This document shows positions 1 to 9,154 of a DNA stretch of 18,111 bases, piece by piece. The notes beneath the pieces were generated by a model. That model worked only from the letters and a program-made list of their open reading frames with translations. It was not told the origin of the DNA and made no database searches. A program made the position numbers and the translations under genes. The number at the start of each line of letters is the position of its first letter. Within the stretch, counting starts at the first letter, position 1. Origin of the DNA: Methylococcales bacterium (GTDB lineage: Bacteria; Pseudomonadota; Gammaproteobacteria; Methylococcales; Methylomonadaceae); the NCBI GenBank assembly GCA_023134955.1, contig JAGLUC010000069.1, forward strand, positions 1-18,111. Reading direction: 5' to 3'.

Positions 1-57
1 AAGAGCTGTATCAGTCATTTCATGCAGAGTAGTTACTATTATTTTGAATAAATAATC

Positions 58-87
58 TCTCGTTCCTTTAGGTTTAAAGGAACGAGA
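58..87 (-). terminator. Rho-independent-type terminator after the last gene of the pil/porin cluster
   Basis: A perfect 13-bp inverted repeat (58-70 pairing with 75-87, 4-nt loop) lies 10 bp beyond the stop codon of the leftmost minus-strand gene. Read on the minus strand, the stem is followed by a T-rich stretch (GATTATTTATT), which is T-rich but not a pure U run. Position and orientation fit termination of the long leftward transcript. The symmetry would also let it act on a rightward-facing transcript from outside the window. Confidence 0.75.
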
Positions 88-97
88 AAGGTTATTA

Positions 98-922
98 CTA
101 TATTTTGTTACGTAATTCTTCAAATGCTTTGATGGTAGAGGAATCATTAATTTTAATCAGTCTATCAGAGCCCCGGACAATAACATTACGAATAGTATCA
201 CTGCTAACCCCCTCAAGTTTTTTGTAATTGGCTGCAATTTTAGGTACAGCGGAATGGTAAGTAGTCACAGTAGTTTTTATCAGCTCTAGAGATGCAGTTA
301 ATTCTGGATCAACAGCAACTTTAGATAATTCAGCTAGCCATTTCTCGGCTTCTGAAAAGTGCTTGTCAGAATTAACGCGATACTTGTCTTTTCCACGAAT
401 AACATAATTCTTGAAGTTATGAATAGCACTACCATATCCTAATGCATATTCAATATTTTCAAGTGCATTAAATTGAGAACGACTTCTTAAAATTTTAATA
501 CCCTCAACAGCCGGACCATCACTAATTTTTACTTTATCATCAGTCATTTTTAAAACTTTGAGTAAAGACGATTCAGAAGCATAAATATTTTTAATGGTTG
601 GTAATGAGGCGCGATATTCTGCAATCATGATTTCAATATCTGAGATAGCTTTATTTTCATCAGCATTTAAACCACTAATACTTCCCATTCGCTCAACAAT
701 GGCTGCTGCAGATGTAAATGATTTTTCAGCACTAACCAAGTATTTTTCTTTTCCTCGTAACACATAGTTTTTATAATGGTGGATTCCTCCACCATAGCCT
801 ATGGCACGAATAAGCTGGCTTGTTAAAGGTTTCATTTCATCTTCTGCACGGGCAATTGATGAAATGAATAGCCCGAAAATCAAACTGATTACCATGATAA
901 ATGGCATTGTTTTAACATTCAT
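98..922 (-). CDS. Secreted two-module GYGG/IH-KNY repeat protein (paralogue A)
   Basis: This 274-residue protein has no family name I can assign with certainty. Residues 1-26 are a classic Sec signal peptide (basic start, hydrophobic core, ARA cleavage site), so the mature protein should be periplasmic; there is no lipobox and no second membrane segment. The mature part is two copies of one module: GYGG-type motifs at residues 41-57 and 161-177 (GYG, IH, KNY, RG shared), each followed by a KY...F segment, helix-like sequence and an acidic D-(x)-AI/TI...L ending. It has the same size and plan as its upstream neighbour 54 bp away, so they are tandem paralogues. The start is supported by AGAGAG seven bases upstream. 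From memory, similar motifs occur in extracytoplasmic regions of some chemoreceptors and diguanylate cyclases, but here no signalling domain is attached. A ligand-binding or sensory accessory role is inference. Confidence 0.85.
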   Translation of the reverse strand: MNVKTMPFIMVISLIFGLFISSIARAEDEMKPLTSQLIRAIGYGGGIHHYKNYVLRGKEKYLVSAEKSFTSAAAIVERMGSISGLNADENKAISDIEIMIAEYRASLPTIKNIYASESSLLKVLKMTDDKVKISDGPAVEGIKILRSRSQFNALENIEYALGYGSAIHNFKNYVIRGKDKYRVNSDKHFSEAEKWLAELSKVAVDPELTASLELIKTTVTTYHSAVPKIAANYKKLEGVSSDTIRNVIVRGSDRLIKINDSSTIKAFEELRNKI

Positions 923-1714
923 TTAAAAACTCTCTTTATCTATTGTTAGCGTTTGGAATTAAGCACAAAAGACTGGTTAATTAATTGTCTTATTGCCATG
1001 ATATTTGCGCCCTAGGGTTGAAATACCATTAATAGCTGGACTATCATCTACTCGAACCATTTTGTCTGAAGAGGACACCATAGAGCTAATAATACGGGAA
1101 TTGGTGCTTTTTAAAATAAACTCAGCCGTTTTCTGGATTCTAGGAATACTTTGTAGATATTTTGTACTTGTTGTTTTTATATCAGTCGCTGCTGTTTGAA
1201 GCCCAGCATCACTAATTGCTTTTTCCATTGTTGAAGACAGAGTAACAGAGGTATTGAAGTCTTTTGTCGCCTTTTCCTTATATTTAACTTTTCCACGCAA
1301 TAAATAGTTTTTAAAGTTATGAATTGCTCCACCATAGCCCATATTATATTCAAGAGATTCCAGCTCATTCCAGGTATAGTTCTTTCTTAAAACATTAATA
1401 CCTTCAATGGCGGCAGTATCATCAACCTTAACCTGAGCATCAGTTTCAATAATGACGGCAGCAAGTGATTTTTGAGTCTCATGTTGCGTTTTAACAAAAG
1501 CCAAGCCTTTTTGGTAGCTGGCTATCATGTCTTCAATTGATTTTAAGGCAACCAATTCATTGTTATCCAGTCCCTGTTCACGAATTTTATTGGACATAAC
1601 TTTTGCTTCAGTAAAGAATTGATCCGATTTTTTTCTATATTTATCATCACCACGTAATACATAGTTTTTAAAGTTATGTATTGCGCCACCATAGCCTAAA
1701 AGTCGGACTAGCTG
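110..1714 (-). repeat. Four copies of a ~115-residue protein module in two adjacent genes
   Basis: Modules lie at about 110-457 and 482-817 in the first protein and 1010-1357 and 1382-1714 in the second. The core motifs are at 392-442, 752-802, 1292-1342 and 1649-1699. All four share GYG, then IH, KNY and RG at fixed spacing; position 5 is G or S, position 8 N or H, position 9 F or Y. Within-gene spacing is about 120 residues in both proteins, so an internal duplication probably preceded the gene duplication. This is repetition at protein level; the DNA of the copies has diverged. Confidence 0.85.
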
Positions 1715-1819
1715 GCTAATACCTTCTCTTTTAGCATCTTCAGCAAAAGCATTTTGCGACAAAGCTATAGATAATAAGAGTGGTATGGTCAACGCTATTT
1801 TTGAAATACTTTGTAGCAT
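977..1819 (-). CDS. Secreted two-module GYGG/IH-KNY repeat protein (paralogue B)
   Basis: This 280-residue protein is the closest relative of the next gene downstream. Residues 1-26 form a signal peptide with an AFA cleavage site, predicting a soluble periplasmic protein. Two modules follow, with motifs at residues 41-57 and 160-176 (GYGGAIHNFKNY in both), then KY...F, a helical middle, and a VDD-(T/S)-AI-GI-LR-like end. The ribosome binding site AAGAGG overlaps the TAA stop of the porin gene upstream (13-bp gap), which points to co-translation with that porin. Conservation between modules is highest in the motif and low in the helical middle, as expected for a fold whose motif residues form a binding or packing site. 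It is an extracytoplasmic helical-bundle protein of unknown ligand. The short plus-strand and minus-strand frames overlapping it are shadows. Confidence 0.85.
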   Translation of the reverse strand: MLQSISKIALTIPLLLSIALSQNAFAEDAKREGISQLVRLLGYGGAIHNFKNYVLRGDDKYRKKSDQFFTEAKVMSNKIREQGLDNNELVALKSIEDMIASYQKGLAFVKTQHETQKSLAAVIIETDAQVKVDDTAAIEGINVLRKNYTWNELESLEYNMGYGGAIHNFKNYLLRGKVKYKEKATKDFNTSVTLSSTMEKAISDAGLQTAATDIKTTSTKYLQSIPRIQKTAEFILKSTNSRIISSMVSSSDKMVRVDDSPAINGISTLGRKYHGNKTIN

Positions 1820-1832
1820 AATTTAAAGCCTC

Positions 1833-2981
1833 TTAAAATTTTATATTAAAATCTAAACGGACACGTTTGCCATCTTCTGATGTGCTAATAGCATCAGCAA
1901 TGTAATAACGTAATAACAAGTTTGCATTATCCATCACTGAATAACCCAAACGGATTTCATGCCCTTTCATGTCACTACCGCGTGTTTGCGTTGCACTACC
2001 CCAGCGCACCCAATCATCTTGGGCATAAGAAGAGTTTATGGCAAGTGCTTCTATATACGCATAGGTATAACCAACCAACCAGTCATTTTGTTTTTTTAAC
2101 TTACCCAGTGCAGTAGATAAAATAAAACCTTGTCGATGATTATGATGCATCGCTGTATAGGCAATAGGTGATAAAGATGAATAACCTTTCATGTTATAAA
2201 TATAATCAGCACCAACCTTAATAGGTATATCAAAAACCTTGGATTTAAGCTGTGCGCTAGTTTGCACAATGGTGTAATCGCGTAAGCCGTTACCTTTTAA
2301 AAGGTCAGTAGCATTACCATCTGCGCCCATTGCATAAATACCCGATGCAAAGGTAAATGTGTCATCTTTTACTGATGAAGAGTAGACCAATTGACCAGCA
2401 AACATATCACCTGCTAAATCACGCATTCCTGAGGGAAGCAGTAAATAAGCAGAATTAATGGATATGCTCTGGTATTTATCTAATTTAAACTTATAACCCG
2501 CTGCAAAGCCAACAGGTGTCACATCATCATCCCAGAATAATTCATTTTGTTTCCAGAAAGGCAAGCCGTTTCGCCCAGCCCAGCCCCAGGCTTCACCAGA
2601 TTCATTTTTAAATTTACCCTTTAAAAACCATTTGTCAAAATTAACATCATTTGAACCTGTCGGGTTGGTGTTGAAATCGTATAAAGTAATATGTGGTGAT
2701 TGCTGAGAAGCATTTGACCCTGTTCTAATTCTGGTGCCGACAGAAAAATAGTCAAGAAAACTATAATTGACACCCAGGCGACCTCTGGTTCTAAGTCTAA
2801 CGCGGTCATGGCGCATCGTTCCATCAGCTTTATTTGACTGGTAGTCTGTTTCGATACGCAGACGAATATCACCATAAACTTGCAGACCATCTTTATCGTA
2901 GAATGCTGCACTTGCAGGGGCTGAAATGGTTATTAATGCACTTAAAAGACAACAGTAATAGATTGTTTTTTTTATTTTCAT
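1833..2981 (-). CDS. Outer-membrane beta-barrel porin, Porin_5-like
   Basis: This 382-residue protein has a signal peptide (residues 1 to about 25, ending APASA) and then alternating polar/hydrophobic strands typical of a beta-barrel, ending in a C-terminal phenylalanine (...DFNIKF) as outer-membrane proteins do for BAM recognition. The first strand (VYGDIRLRIE), the RVRLRTRGRLG segment near residues 60-70, and the GR-x(3)-PFW...LFWDDDVTPVGFA region near 136-160 resemble the putative porin family (Pfam Porin_5) as I remember it. The role would be passive diffusion of a small solute; the substrate is unknown. It lies 32 bp after the chpA-like gene and 13 bp before paralogue B, all in one direction with AGAGAAG upstream of its start, so it is probably in the same transcript. 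An alginate-export-type barrel is the main alternative. Confidence 0.8.
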   Translation of the reverse strand: MKIKKTIYYCCLLSALITISAPASAAFYDKDGLQVYGDIRLRIETDYQSNKADGTMRHDRVRLRTRGRLGVNYSFLDYFSVGTRIRTGSNASQQSPHITLYDFNTNPTGSNDVNFDKWFLKGKFKNESGEAWGWAGRNGLPFWKQNELFWDDDVTPVGFAAGYKFKLDKYQSISINSAYLLLPSGMRDLAGDMFAGQLVYSSSVKDDTFTFASGIYAMGADGNATDLLKGNGLRDYTIVQTSAQLKSKVFDIPIKVGADYIYNMKGYSSLSPIAYTAMHHNHRQGFILSTALGKLKKQNDWLVGYTYAYIEALAINSSYAQDDWVRWGSATQTRGSDMKGHEIRLGYSVMDNANLLLRYYIADAISTSEDGKRVRLDFNIKF

Positions 2982-3013
2982 AACACTTCTCTTATAGTAA
3001 ATTTTATAATTTT

Positions 3014-6000
3014 TTATTGATTGATTAATGAATTAATGTCAGCAGAATCGAGAGCATCATGGACATATTTCAATAGTTCATCTTCAGAAAATGGTTTAAT
3101 AAAATATTTAGATATGCCGGACATTTCTGCTTGTTTACGATGTTTATCTGTTGAGCGGGAGGTGACCATAATGATAGGTACATCAGCAATATCTTTACGG
3201 TTTCTGACGTGAGTTGTTAGTTCTATACCATTCATCCTGGGCATTTCAAGGTCAACTAATAAAACATCAGGCAATTCTTTTTCTATTTGTTCAATTGCAT
3301 CCAGACCATCAATTGCAGTATTAACTTTGAATCCCGAATCTTGTAATAGTTGTGCAAGAGCACGTCGGGCACTTAATGAATCATCAACAACTAGTGCCGT
3401 TGGTAATCGGTTCATTAACTCTTCTTCATCAGACTGTAGGATATTGAGCACCGATTGGTTTCCAGTTTCACGTAATAACTCAATAACATCAATGATGGGG
3501 GCAACACTACCATTACCAAGAATGGTTGCACCTGTTATACCAGGGATATTAGGCATGTATGCGCCCATACCTTTAACCATGGCTTCACGATTACCTAATA
3601 ATTCATCAACCAATACAGCTTTTGTTTCCCCGGTTTCATCCTGAACAAGAACAACAGGTAAATTAGTATTTGAAGAAAGTGGGAGAGCAAGTAAAGCTCT
3701 TAAATTTTGTACGGGATATGTATTCTCATCATAAAGAAACATGAAACCAGACTCTGTTTGAAGAATAGAGCCATCATTTGCATGTAAAACTTGTTCAATA
3801 TTGTGTGTTGGAATACCTGCAACACGTTGTTCAGATCGGGCGAGTAATATTTGTATGGAAGATAATGAAAGAGGAATATTTAATTCTACGATTAAGCCAC
3901 GACCAATTTCAGAGTTAATCAGCATGGAGCCTTTAATCTGTGAAATTTGAGATTGAATGGCATCCATACCAATACCACGTCCGGAAACTTGAGTAACAAC
4001 GTCTCGGGTAGAAAATCCAGGTGTCAAAATAATACGGTTTAATTCATTATTTGATAATTCCTGGTCTTCAGTTACTAATCCTTTTTTAATGGCACTTTCA
4101 CGAATTTTAGCGTAATTAAGTCCTGCACCGTCATCACTACAATGAAGCGATAAATAATTACCCTTTCTTTCAAAAGTGAGGGTAATTATTCCAGTTTCAT
4201 TTTTACCCGATGCAGTTCGTTCTGCCGGGTTTTCGATACCATGGTCTATAGCATTACGTAGTAGATGCATTAATGGGTCTACCAGACCATTAAGAATTTC
4301 ACTATCAATTAAAACTTTTCCACCAATAAACTCAAGATCTACTTGTTTATCGGTCATACGACAGGTTTGACGAACAATTCGCTGACAACGTGATTCAATG
4401 GTCTCAACCGCAACCATTCGAATATGTTGAATAATCTCCAGGTTTTCTTTTTGTAGACCTTGCTGATCAGCAAGTAAATTATTCAGATTAAGCAGACGTT
4501 TTTCTACACTCCCCGTCATTTCCCTAATATCGGCACTAATCTCATCCAGACGACTAGTACAGGTATGTAGTTCGTTATATTGTTCCATTTCCAGAGAATC
4601 AAATTCAATATTTGTAGTATTGCTAGAATGACGTGATGCAATACTTTGAATATTAACTAGCTTATCAAGTTCAGATACTTGTAGGTGAAGATCCCAGGAT
4701 AAATTACGGGTAAATGAAATTTCTTCATTAATTTCATTTAAATGTTCTTTTAATTGTTCAGATAAAATTCCATTTTCACCGCTTAGCTGGAATAGGTCAT
4801 CAACGATAGTGGTAGAAATTCGGGTCATTGCCACTGCTGTGGAAGTGGCTTCATCCTCAGATGTTGTAACGGGTTCATTAACTGACACTGTTTCACTAGG
4901 TTCAGGCACTACAAAATCACCATCCTCAGGAATACCTTCGGTTTTTAACAGGTATGCCCAGTCAATAACCTGCTGTAAAACAGTCAATGAGTGTTCTGGT
5001 GGTTGATCAGAAAGACCCAATAAACATTCCGTCATACCTTCAAGGCAATCAGAGGCTTGAAGTATCATCTCGTTCATCGATTTATTAGGCAAAATATTAT
5101 GTTCGACCAGAATATCTAAAATATCTTCTAAGTGATGAGTTAATGTAGCAATACCAGTAATACCAACAGTATTGCCCGCACCTTTAAGGGTATGTGCAAT
5201 TCGCTGAATATTTTGAATATCTTGTCGAGAACCACCCTGTTGAATACGCTGAACGGTTGAAGCAAAAGTTGCTGTCAACTCTGGCAGCTCATTTAACATG
5301 GCATCCAGTAATTCTTTGTTTACATTGGCTGGCAGTTTTAGTGATATATCTTCAGCAGCAGCCGTTATTTTTAATATAGCCTCAGCCTCAGTATCATCTT
5401 CAATATGAATTGAAGAGAGTAGCCTTAAAATGTTGTCTGCTTCATTTTGATTAAGAGATTTCGTCCATTCGTCAGACTGTAAATGAGAGACTAAGGACTG
5501 ACTGTTTTCAAATTCTTGGGTATTTTCTAAATAGCTTTGAATTAAAGGTAGAGAGGCTTTTAATAAATTGCACTGAGAAATGCTGAAATCTGGATCAGCT
5601 GCACGGCGTGATCGCATATTATAAAGAATGAAGTTAACAACTTCTTTTAAGCCTGATAAGTGTACCGTTCCGGATGCTTTGGCAAGGTTTTCAAGCTGAT
5701 ATAAATCCTCAGTAATAGATGATTTAAAGTCATTATTATCAATTTTTGATTCATTGAGGTCTGCCAAAGAATGATTAAAATCGGCAGCTAAAAAGACAAA
5801 CTGATCATAAATCATTTTGATAAAATCAGGTTTGACCGTTAGAACCTCGGTATTTGTTTCAGTGCTATCAAGATCAACAGACGGTGTAGTGCCTTCTTCG
5901 GTTTCAGATGGATTGCTTTCAATATTATCTTCATCAGAATTTATAGAGAATATCTCTCTTAACATGATGGCATCCTCTTCCATAAGAGGACTAACCCATA

Positions 6001-6364
6001 CCTGATTTTGCAGGCATAGAATTAAACTATTAATGGGCTCTAATTCATCAGGTGACGCTAAAAAATGTTTAAAATGATTATGCCAGTCTTTAAACAGTTG
6101 CCATTCAGCATTACCAATGTCTCTTTTTTCAGTACACAGCTCATGAATTGCATCTTCATAGACGGCGCAGAGTTCTTGTAATTCAGACAGCTCTTGTTCT
6201 AAAGCGACTTCACCACATTCCTTCCAGCATTCAGAATATTGACTCAATATTTCAAACAGAGACTCTGAGTCATTTTTAGTCGTAATAGCTTCTTGCAATA
6301 ATTCTGCGGCTTCATTTTCAGCCATTTGAAGCATACTTAATTGCTGAGTGTCATTTACCATCAT
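3014..6364 (-). CDS. chpA: ChpA-like hybrid histidine kinase of the Pil-Chp chemosensory system
   Basis: This 1116-residue cytoplasmic CheA-type kinase takes signals from the PilJ receptor and phosphorylates the PilG/PilH regulators. Visible domains: a degenerate N-terminal helical region (1-150); a second Hpt-like helical segment near 180-290 lacking the histidine; a canonical Hpt domain with AHTLKGAG (H391); a dimerisation region (~515-670); an ATPase with N-box around N704/H708, DDGAGL (744-749), GFST (783-786) and GRGIGMD (795-801); a CheW-like domain (~830-965); and a C-terminal receiver (~988-1105) with D994/D995, phospho-acceptor D1038, T1068 and K1090. Pseudomonas ChpA is about 2470 residues with many phosphotransfer domains, so this is a reduced form. 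Its AAAGG ribosome binding site overlaps the pilJ stop. ATG is doubled at the start; either Met could be used. Confidence 0.93.
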   Translation of the reverse strand: MMVNDTQQLSMLQMAENEAAELLQEAITTKNDSESLFEILSQYSECWKECGEVALEQELSELQELCAVYEDAIHELCTEKRDIGNAEWQLFKDWHNHFKHFLASPDELEPINSLILCLQNQVWVSPLMEEDAIMLREIFSINSDEDNIESNPSETEEGTTPSVDLDSTETNTEVLTVKPDFIKMIYDQFVFLAADFNHSLADLNESKIDNNDFKSSITEDLYQLENLAKASGTVHLSGLKEVVNFILYNMRSRRAADPDFSISQCNLLKASLPLIQSYLENTQEFENSQSLVSHLQSDEWTKSLNQNEADNILRLLSSIHIEDDTEAEAILKITAAAEDISLKLPANVNKELLDAMLNELPELTATFASTVQRIQQGGSRQDIQNIQRIAHTLKGAGNTVGITGIATLTHHLEDILDILVEHNILPNKSMNEMILQASDCLEGMTECLLGLSDQPPEHSLTVLQQVIDWAYLLKTEGIPEDGDFVVPEPSETVSVNEPVTTSEDEATSTAVAMTRISTTIVDDLFQLSGENGILSEQLKEHLNEINEEISFTRNLSWDLHLQVSELDKLVNIQSIASRHSSNTTNIEFDSLEMEQYNELHTCTSRLDEISADIREMTGSVEKRLLNLNNLLADQQGLQKENLEIIQHIRMVAVETIESRCQRIVRQTCRMTDKQVDLEFIGGKVLIDSEILNGLVDPLMHLLRNAIDHGIENPAERTASGKNETGIITLTFERKGNYLSLHCSDDGAGLNYAKIRESAIKKGLVTEDQELSNNELNRIILTPGFSTRDVVTQVSGRGIGMDAIQSQISQIKGSMLINSEIGRGLIVELNIPLSLSSIQILLARSEQRVAGIPTHNIEQVLHANDGSILQTESGFMFLYDENTYPVQNLRALLALPLSSNTNLPVVLVQDETGETKAVLVDELLGNREAMVKGMGAYMPNIPGITGATILGNGSVAPIIDVIELLRETGNQSVLNILQSDEEELMNRLPTALVVDDSLSARRALAQLLQDSGFKVNTAIDGLDAIEQIEKELPDVLLVDLEMPRMNGIELTTHVRNRKDIADVPIIMVTSRSTDKHRKQAEMSGISKYFIKPFSEDELLKYVHDALDSADINSLINQ

Positions 6365-6379
6365 AATAACTGGATGCCT

Positions 6380-8482
6380 TTATTCAGGTAGCGTAAATAC
6401 GTGAACCGAAGTAACCAGGTCTTCAGCATTTGCCACCAAAGTATCTGATAATTCATTTTGTGATTGCAATTGTTCCTCTGTTTTAACCGTACTTTCTTTA
6501 ATTTTTTCCGCACGATTCATTAATGTTTGACCAATTTTTACTTGGGCTAAAGTATGTTGTGCAATTTTATGCACTGAATCTGCTAATGTCTGGGTGGATT
6601 TCTGAGCTCCTTTCATTTGTTCCCCAGCTTGTTCGGCAAGTTTTGTTCCATCAACAACCTCGGCAATTACATCATTCATTGTATTAACCGTATCAGTGGT
6701 ATCAATTTGAATATTTTTAACCAGGGTGGAAATTTCTGAAGTTGCTTCACGAGAGCTTTCTGCTAATCGTTGTACCTCGTTAGCAACAACCATAAAACCT
6801 CTACCTGCATCACCAGCCGAGGCTGCCTGCATACCAGCGTTTAATGATAATACATGTGTTCGCTCAGCAATCTCGTTAATAATATTTACCACACCACTAA
6901 TTTCTTGAGAACGGTCACCTAGTCGCTTGATTCTTTTTTCAGTTTCACGAACAATCTCACGAATTTTATTAATACTATTCAGTGACTGGTTTACCGTGTC
7001 TAGTGCAGTTTCTGTTGCTTGCATAGTTTCTTTAGAAACCTTATCTGTTGCTTGAGATGCCTTCGCAATATTGATCATACTTGTAACAACACCTTTCAGC
7101 TCGACCAGCGTTTGATCAACCTCTGATCCCTGTGTTTCAGCATAACTCATTACTGTTCTTGATTGGGACTGCATTTCTTTAGAGGTTTTGTTTACATTGA
7201 CAGAAATCTCATTTACCCCTTTTAGTACTTCTGAAATTTCATCAGTCAGTAAGTTTAGAGAATCTGATACCGCTCCAGTCATATCTTCGGAAACAGGTAC
7301 TCTAATAGTCAGGTCTTTTTGACTTAATTTTGCCACCGATTCCAGTAACCTTACAATTGAATGGTTGAGGTTTTTATGTTCTGATTCTGACTTAGCAAGG
7401 GTTGATACACGTTCGTTCAATAATGAGTCAAAAGCTTTTGCCAAGGTACCAATTTCATCAGTACTAGTAATTTCAGCACGCGCATCTAACTCACCAGCGG
7501 CAACTTGTTCAACAGTGTTTCTTAATTTGAAAATAGGGGTTAAAATACCTCTGGCAACAGCAAAGAAAAACAGACCAATAATTAAAGGAATGGCAATAAT
7601 CACTATAATAAAGTTTCTAGTGATTTGCTCACGAGTTGACTTACTGTGAGTATTATTTGCTAATTGGTAGCCATCTTTAATTTTAATAAGCTGAGCCATA
7701 AGAGGTGCAACTTTGTCTGCTTCATTTTGTAGATCGTTAAATTGACTTGCCATACGCTGGGAAGCATTTACCGTTTCGTTAAACAGTTTCTTGTACTCTT
7801 CCAGTGAAGTAGATAGTTTTTTTCTTAAAGTCGGATTTAGTTCTGATTTTTTGAGCGCAAGAATAAATCGTTTATAGGCAACTTGCATATGCTGTATATT
7901 TTTAACATCCCCTGTTTTCAAAAAGTTTTTCTCAATAGTTCGCATTGTTAGAAAAATGTTACTCATAACAATACTTCTTGATTTGGAAATGTTTTCAGCC
8001 AGTTCCTCCGACGAGGTGTTCAAACTACCTTGTAGCCCACTATTTTCATCAAGCCCTACTTCCACTAGAGATTCTACCGCGATAAAAAAGTTATCCTGAA
8101 AAGTATTAAAAGTAGTTTTTGTGGTGTCAAGTAGTTTTTTATCAGCCGAGGTTTGTAGTAATGGTAGTAATTTTGACAGGAAGATATGAGCGGATGCCAT
8201 ACTACCTTCAAACTTTTCTAAAAAACTTAACTCATTGGTAAGTCGAAATTCTTTTTCAAAACTTTGGGCTTCAAGTACCTTGATTTGTACTTTATCAACA
8301 AAGTCAGTAAATTCACCAAGCTCTTGAGTTTTATCAATGGCTTCCTGACTTGTTGATAGAGAGCTGTTAAAGGCAAAGGCAATCAGACTCATACCGATTA
8401 AAAACACGAAAAGAATGATCACAAACTTAAAGCCGAGTTTGAGATTTTGAAAACTATTAATAATGGGCTGAAAAATATTCAT
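6380..8482 (-). CDS. pilJ: PilJ-type methyl-accepting chemoreceptor
   Basis: This 700-residue inner-membrane receptor has TM1 at about 18-38, a periplasmic region of about 250 residues, TM2 at about 291-312, HAMP at about 313-365, a second HAMP-like segment near 370-425, and a long coiled-coil signalling domain. The hairpin tip (about 538-575) reads LNAGMQAASAGDAGRGF, with Q and S where E. coli receptors have E and R, as in PilJ-like receptors from memory. There is no C-terminal methyltransferase-docking pentapeptide. The periplasmic part has two EKxF-type segments (near 75-80 and 184-188) and long helices, more like a helical bimodular (HBM) sensor than the RMLSQ-type PilJ domain; this is judged by eye. 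It sits between pilI and chpA, as expected for the operon; AGGTT lies upstream of the ATG. It probably couples to the CheW-like PilI and to ChpA at the cell pole. Confidence 0.9.
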   Translation of the reverse strand: MNIFQPIINSFQNLKLGFKFVIILFVFLIGMSLIAFAFNSSLSTSQEAIDKTQELGEFTDFVDKVQIKVLEAQSFEKEFRLTNELSFLEKFEGSMASAHIFLSKLLPLLQTSADKKLLDTTKTTFNTFQDNFFIAVESLVEVGLDENSGLQGSLNTSSEELAENISKSRSIVMSNIFLTMRTIEKNFLKTGDVKNIQHMQVAYKRFILALKKSELNPTLRKKLSTSLEEYKKLFNETVNASQRMASQFNDLQNEADKVAPLMAQLIKIKDGYQLANNTHSKSTREQITRNFIIVIIAIPLIIGLFFFAVARGILTPIFKLRNTVEQVAAGELDARAEITSTDEIGTLAKAFDSLLNERVSTLAKSESEHKNLNHSIVRLLESVAKLSQKDLTIRVPVSEDMTGAVSDSLNLLTDEISEVLKGVNEISVNVNKTSKEMQSQSRTVMSYAETQGSEVDQTLVELKGVVTSMINIAKASQATDKVSKETMQATETALDTVNQSLNSINKIREIVRETEKRIKRLGDRSQEISGVVNIINEIAERTHVLSLNAGMQAASAGDAGRGFMVVANEVQRLAESSREATSEISTLVKNIQIDTTDTVNTMNDVIAEVVDGTKLAEQAGEQMKGAQKSTQTLADSVHKIAQHTLAQVKIGQTLMNRAEKIKESTVKTEEQLQSQNELSDTLVANAEDLVTSVHVFTLPE

Positions 8483-8578
8483 TAAATTAACCTAATCTTG
8501 ATTATGGGTAAAAATTTCAAATTGTATAGAGTTATCGATCTTAGTTAGCCTATGATAAGTGATTGATAATATAAATTA

Positions 8579-9145
8579 TTATTCATCATGTTCAGGCTCA
8601 GTTTCCTTTGAGGCTATAATTTTGGGTGACAGGGCTTTAAAGAATTGTTCTTTATCGTATTTCAGCCAATTCATTTGATCTTTTTTAAAGATTTCCAGAA
8701 CATGGTCTTTAAGTTCGTCAGGTAAATGAACTGGCTGTGTATCAATATCAAGATTGTCCAATGCTTCTGGATGTTCAGTTATCTTAATAGCAACTGCTTT
8801 TTCGCCTTTATCAAGAATCAGCAATAAGTCTTTTTTTTGTGAGTCATGTGAAAAGTCAAATAATGATTGCAGGTCAAAGACAGGAATTAAATGTCCCCGT
8901 AAATTGATAACACCCTGTAACCACGTGGATGTATTGGGAAGTGAATAAATTGGCATATTATCAATAACTTCACTATCCACCCCATAGTCAATTAATAAGC
9001 CAAAGTCACCAACCTTAAAACCATAAAATACTTTTTTGTCAAAAAAGGCATCAACTTCAGCAGAAGCTATAGCATCATTTTCAGCAATATTTATGTTTTC
9101 TACATCCTCTTTGACAAGGACTCCAAAATCATTTTCGGAATTCAC
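8579..9145 (-). CDS. pilI: PilI, CheW-like coupling protein
   Basis: This 188-residue cytoplasmic adaptor would link the PilJ receptor to the ChpA kinase. A CheW-like domain spans about residues 38-172, with the hallmark GVINLRGHLIPVFDL at 78-92; the first 35 residues are an acidic, probably flexible tail. The start codon is GTG (9143-9145), supported by AGGAGA a few bases upstream, which overlaps the TAG stop of pilH (9-bp gap), indicating translational coupling. The 96-bp gap to pilJ downstream is the second longest inside the operon proper. Function follows from family and position between pilH and pilJ. Confidence 0.9.
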   Translation of the reverse strand: MNSENDFGVLVKEDVENINIAENDAIASAEVDAFFDKKVFYGFKVGDFGLLIDYGVDSEVIDNMPIYSLPNTSTWLQGVINLRGHLIPVFDLQSLFDFSHDSQKKDLLLILDKGEKAVAIKITEHPEALDNLDIDTQPVHLPDELKDHVLEIFKKDQMNWLKYDKEQFFKALSPKIIASKETEPEHDE

Positions 9146-9154
9146 ACCGTTCTC

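Noticed and set aside
98..1819. Whether the tandem repeats could be a CRISPR array or DNA-level repeat
   Set aside because: Repetition is in the protein sequence; the DNA copies differ at many synonymous positions and spacing is about 360 bp.
2621..2911. 96-codon minus-strand frame inside the porin gene
   Set aside because: It is out of frame within a convincing barrel gene and its translation has no recognisable features.
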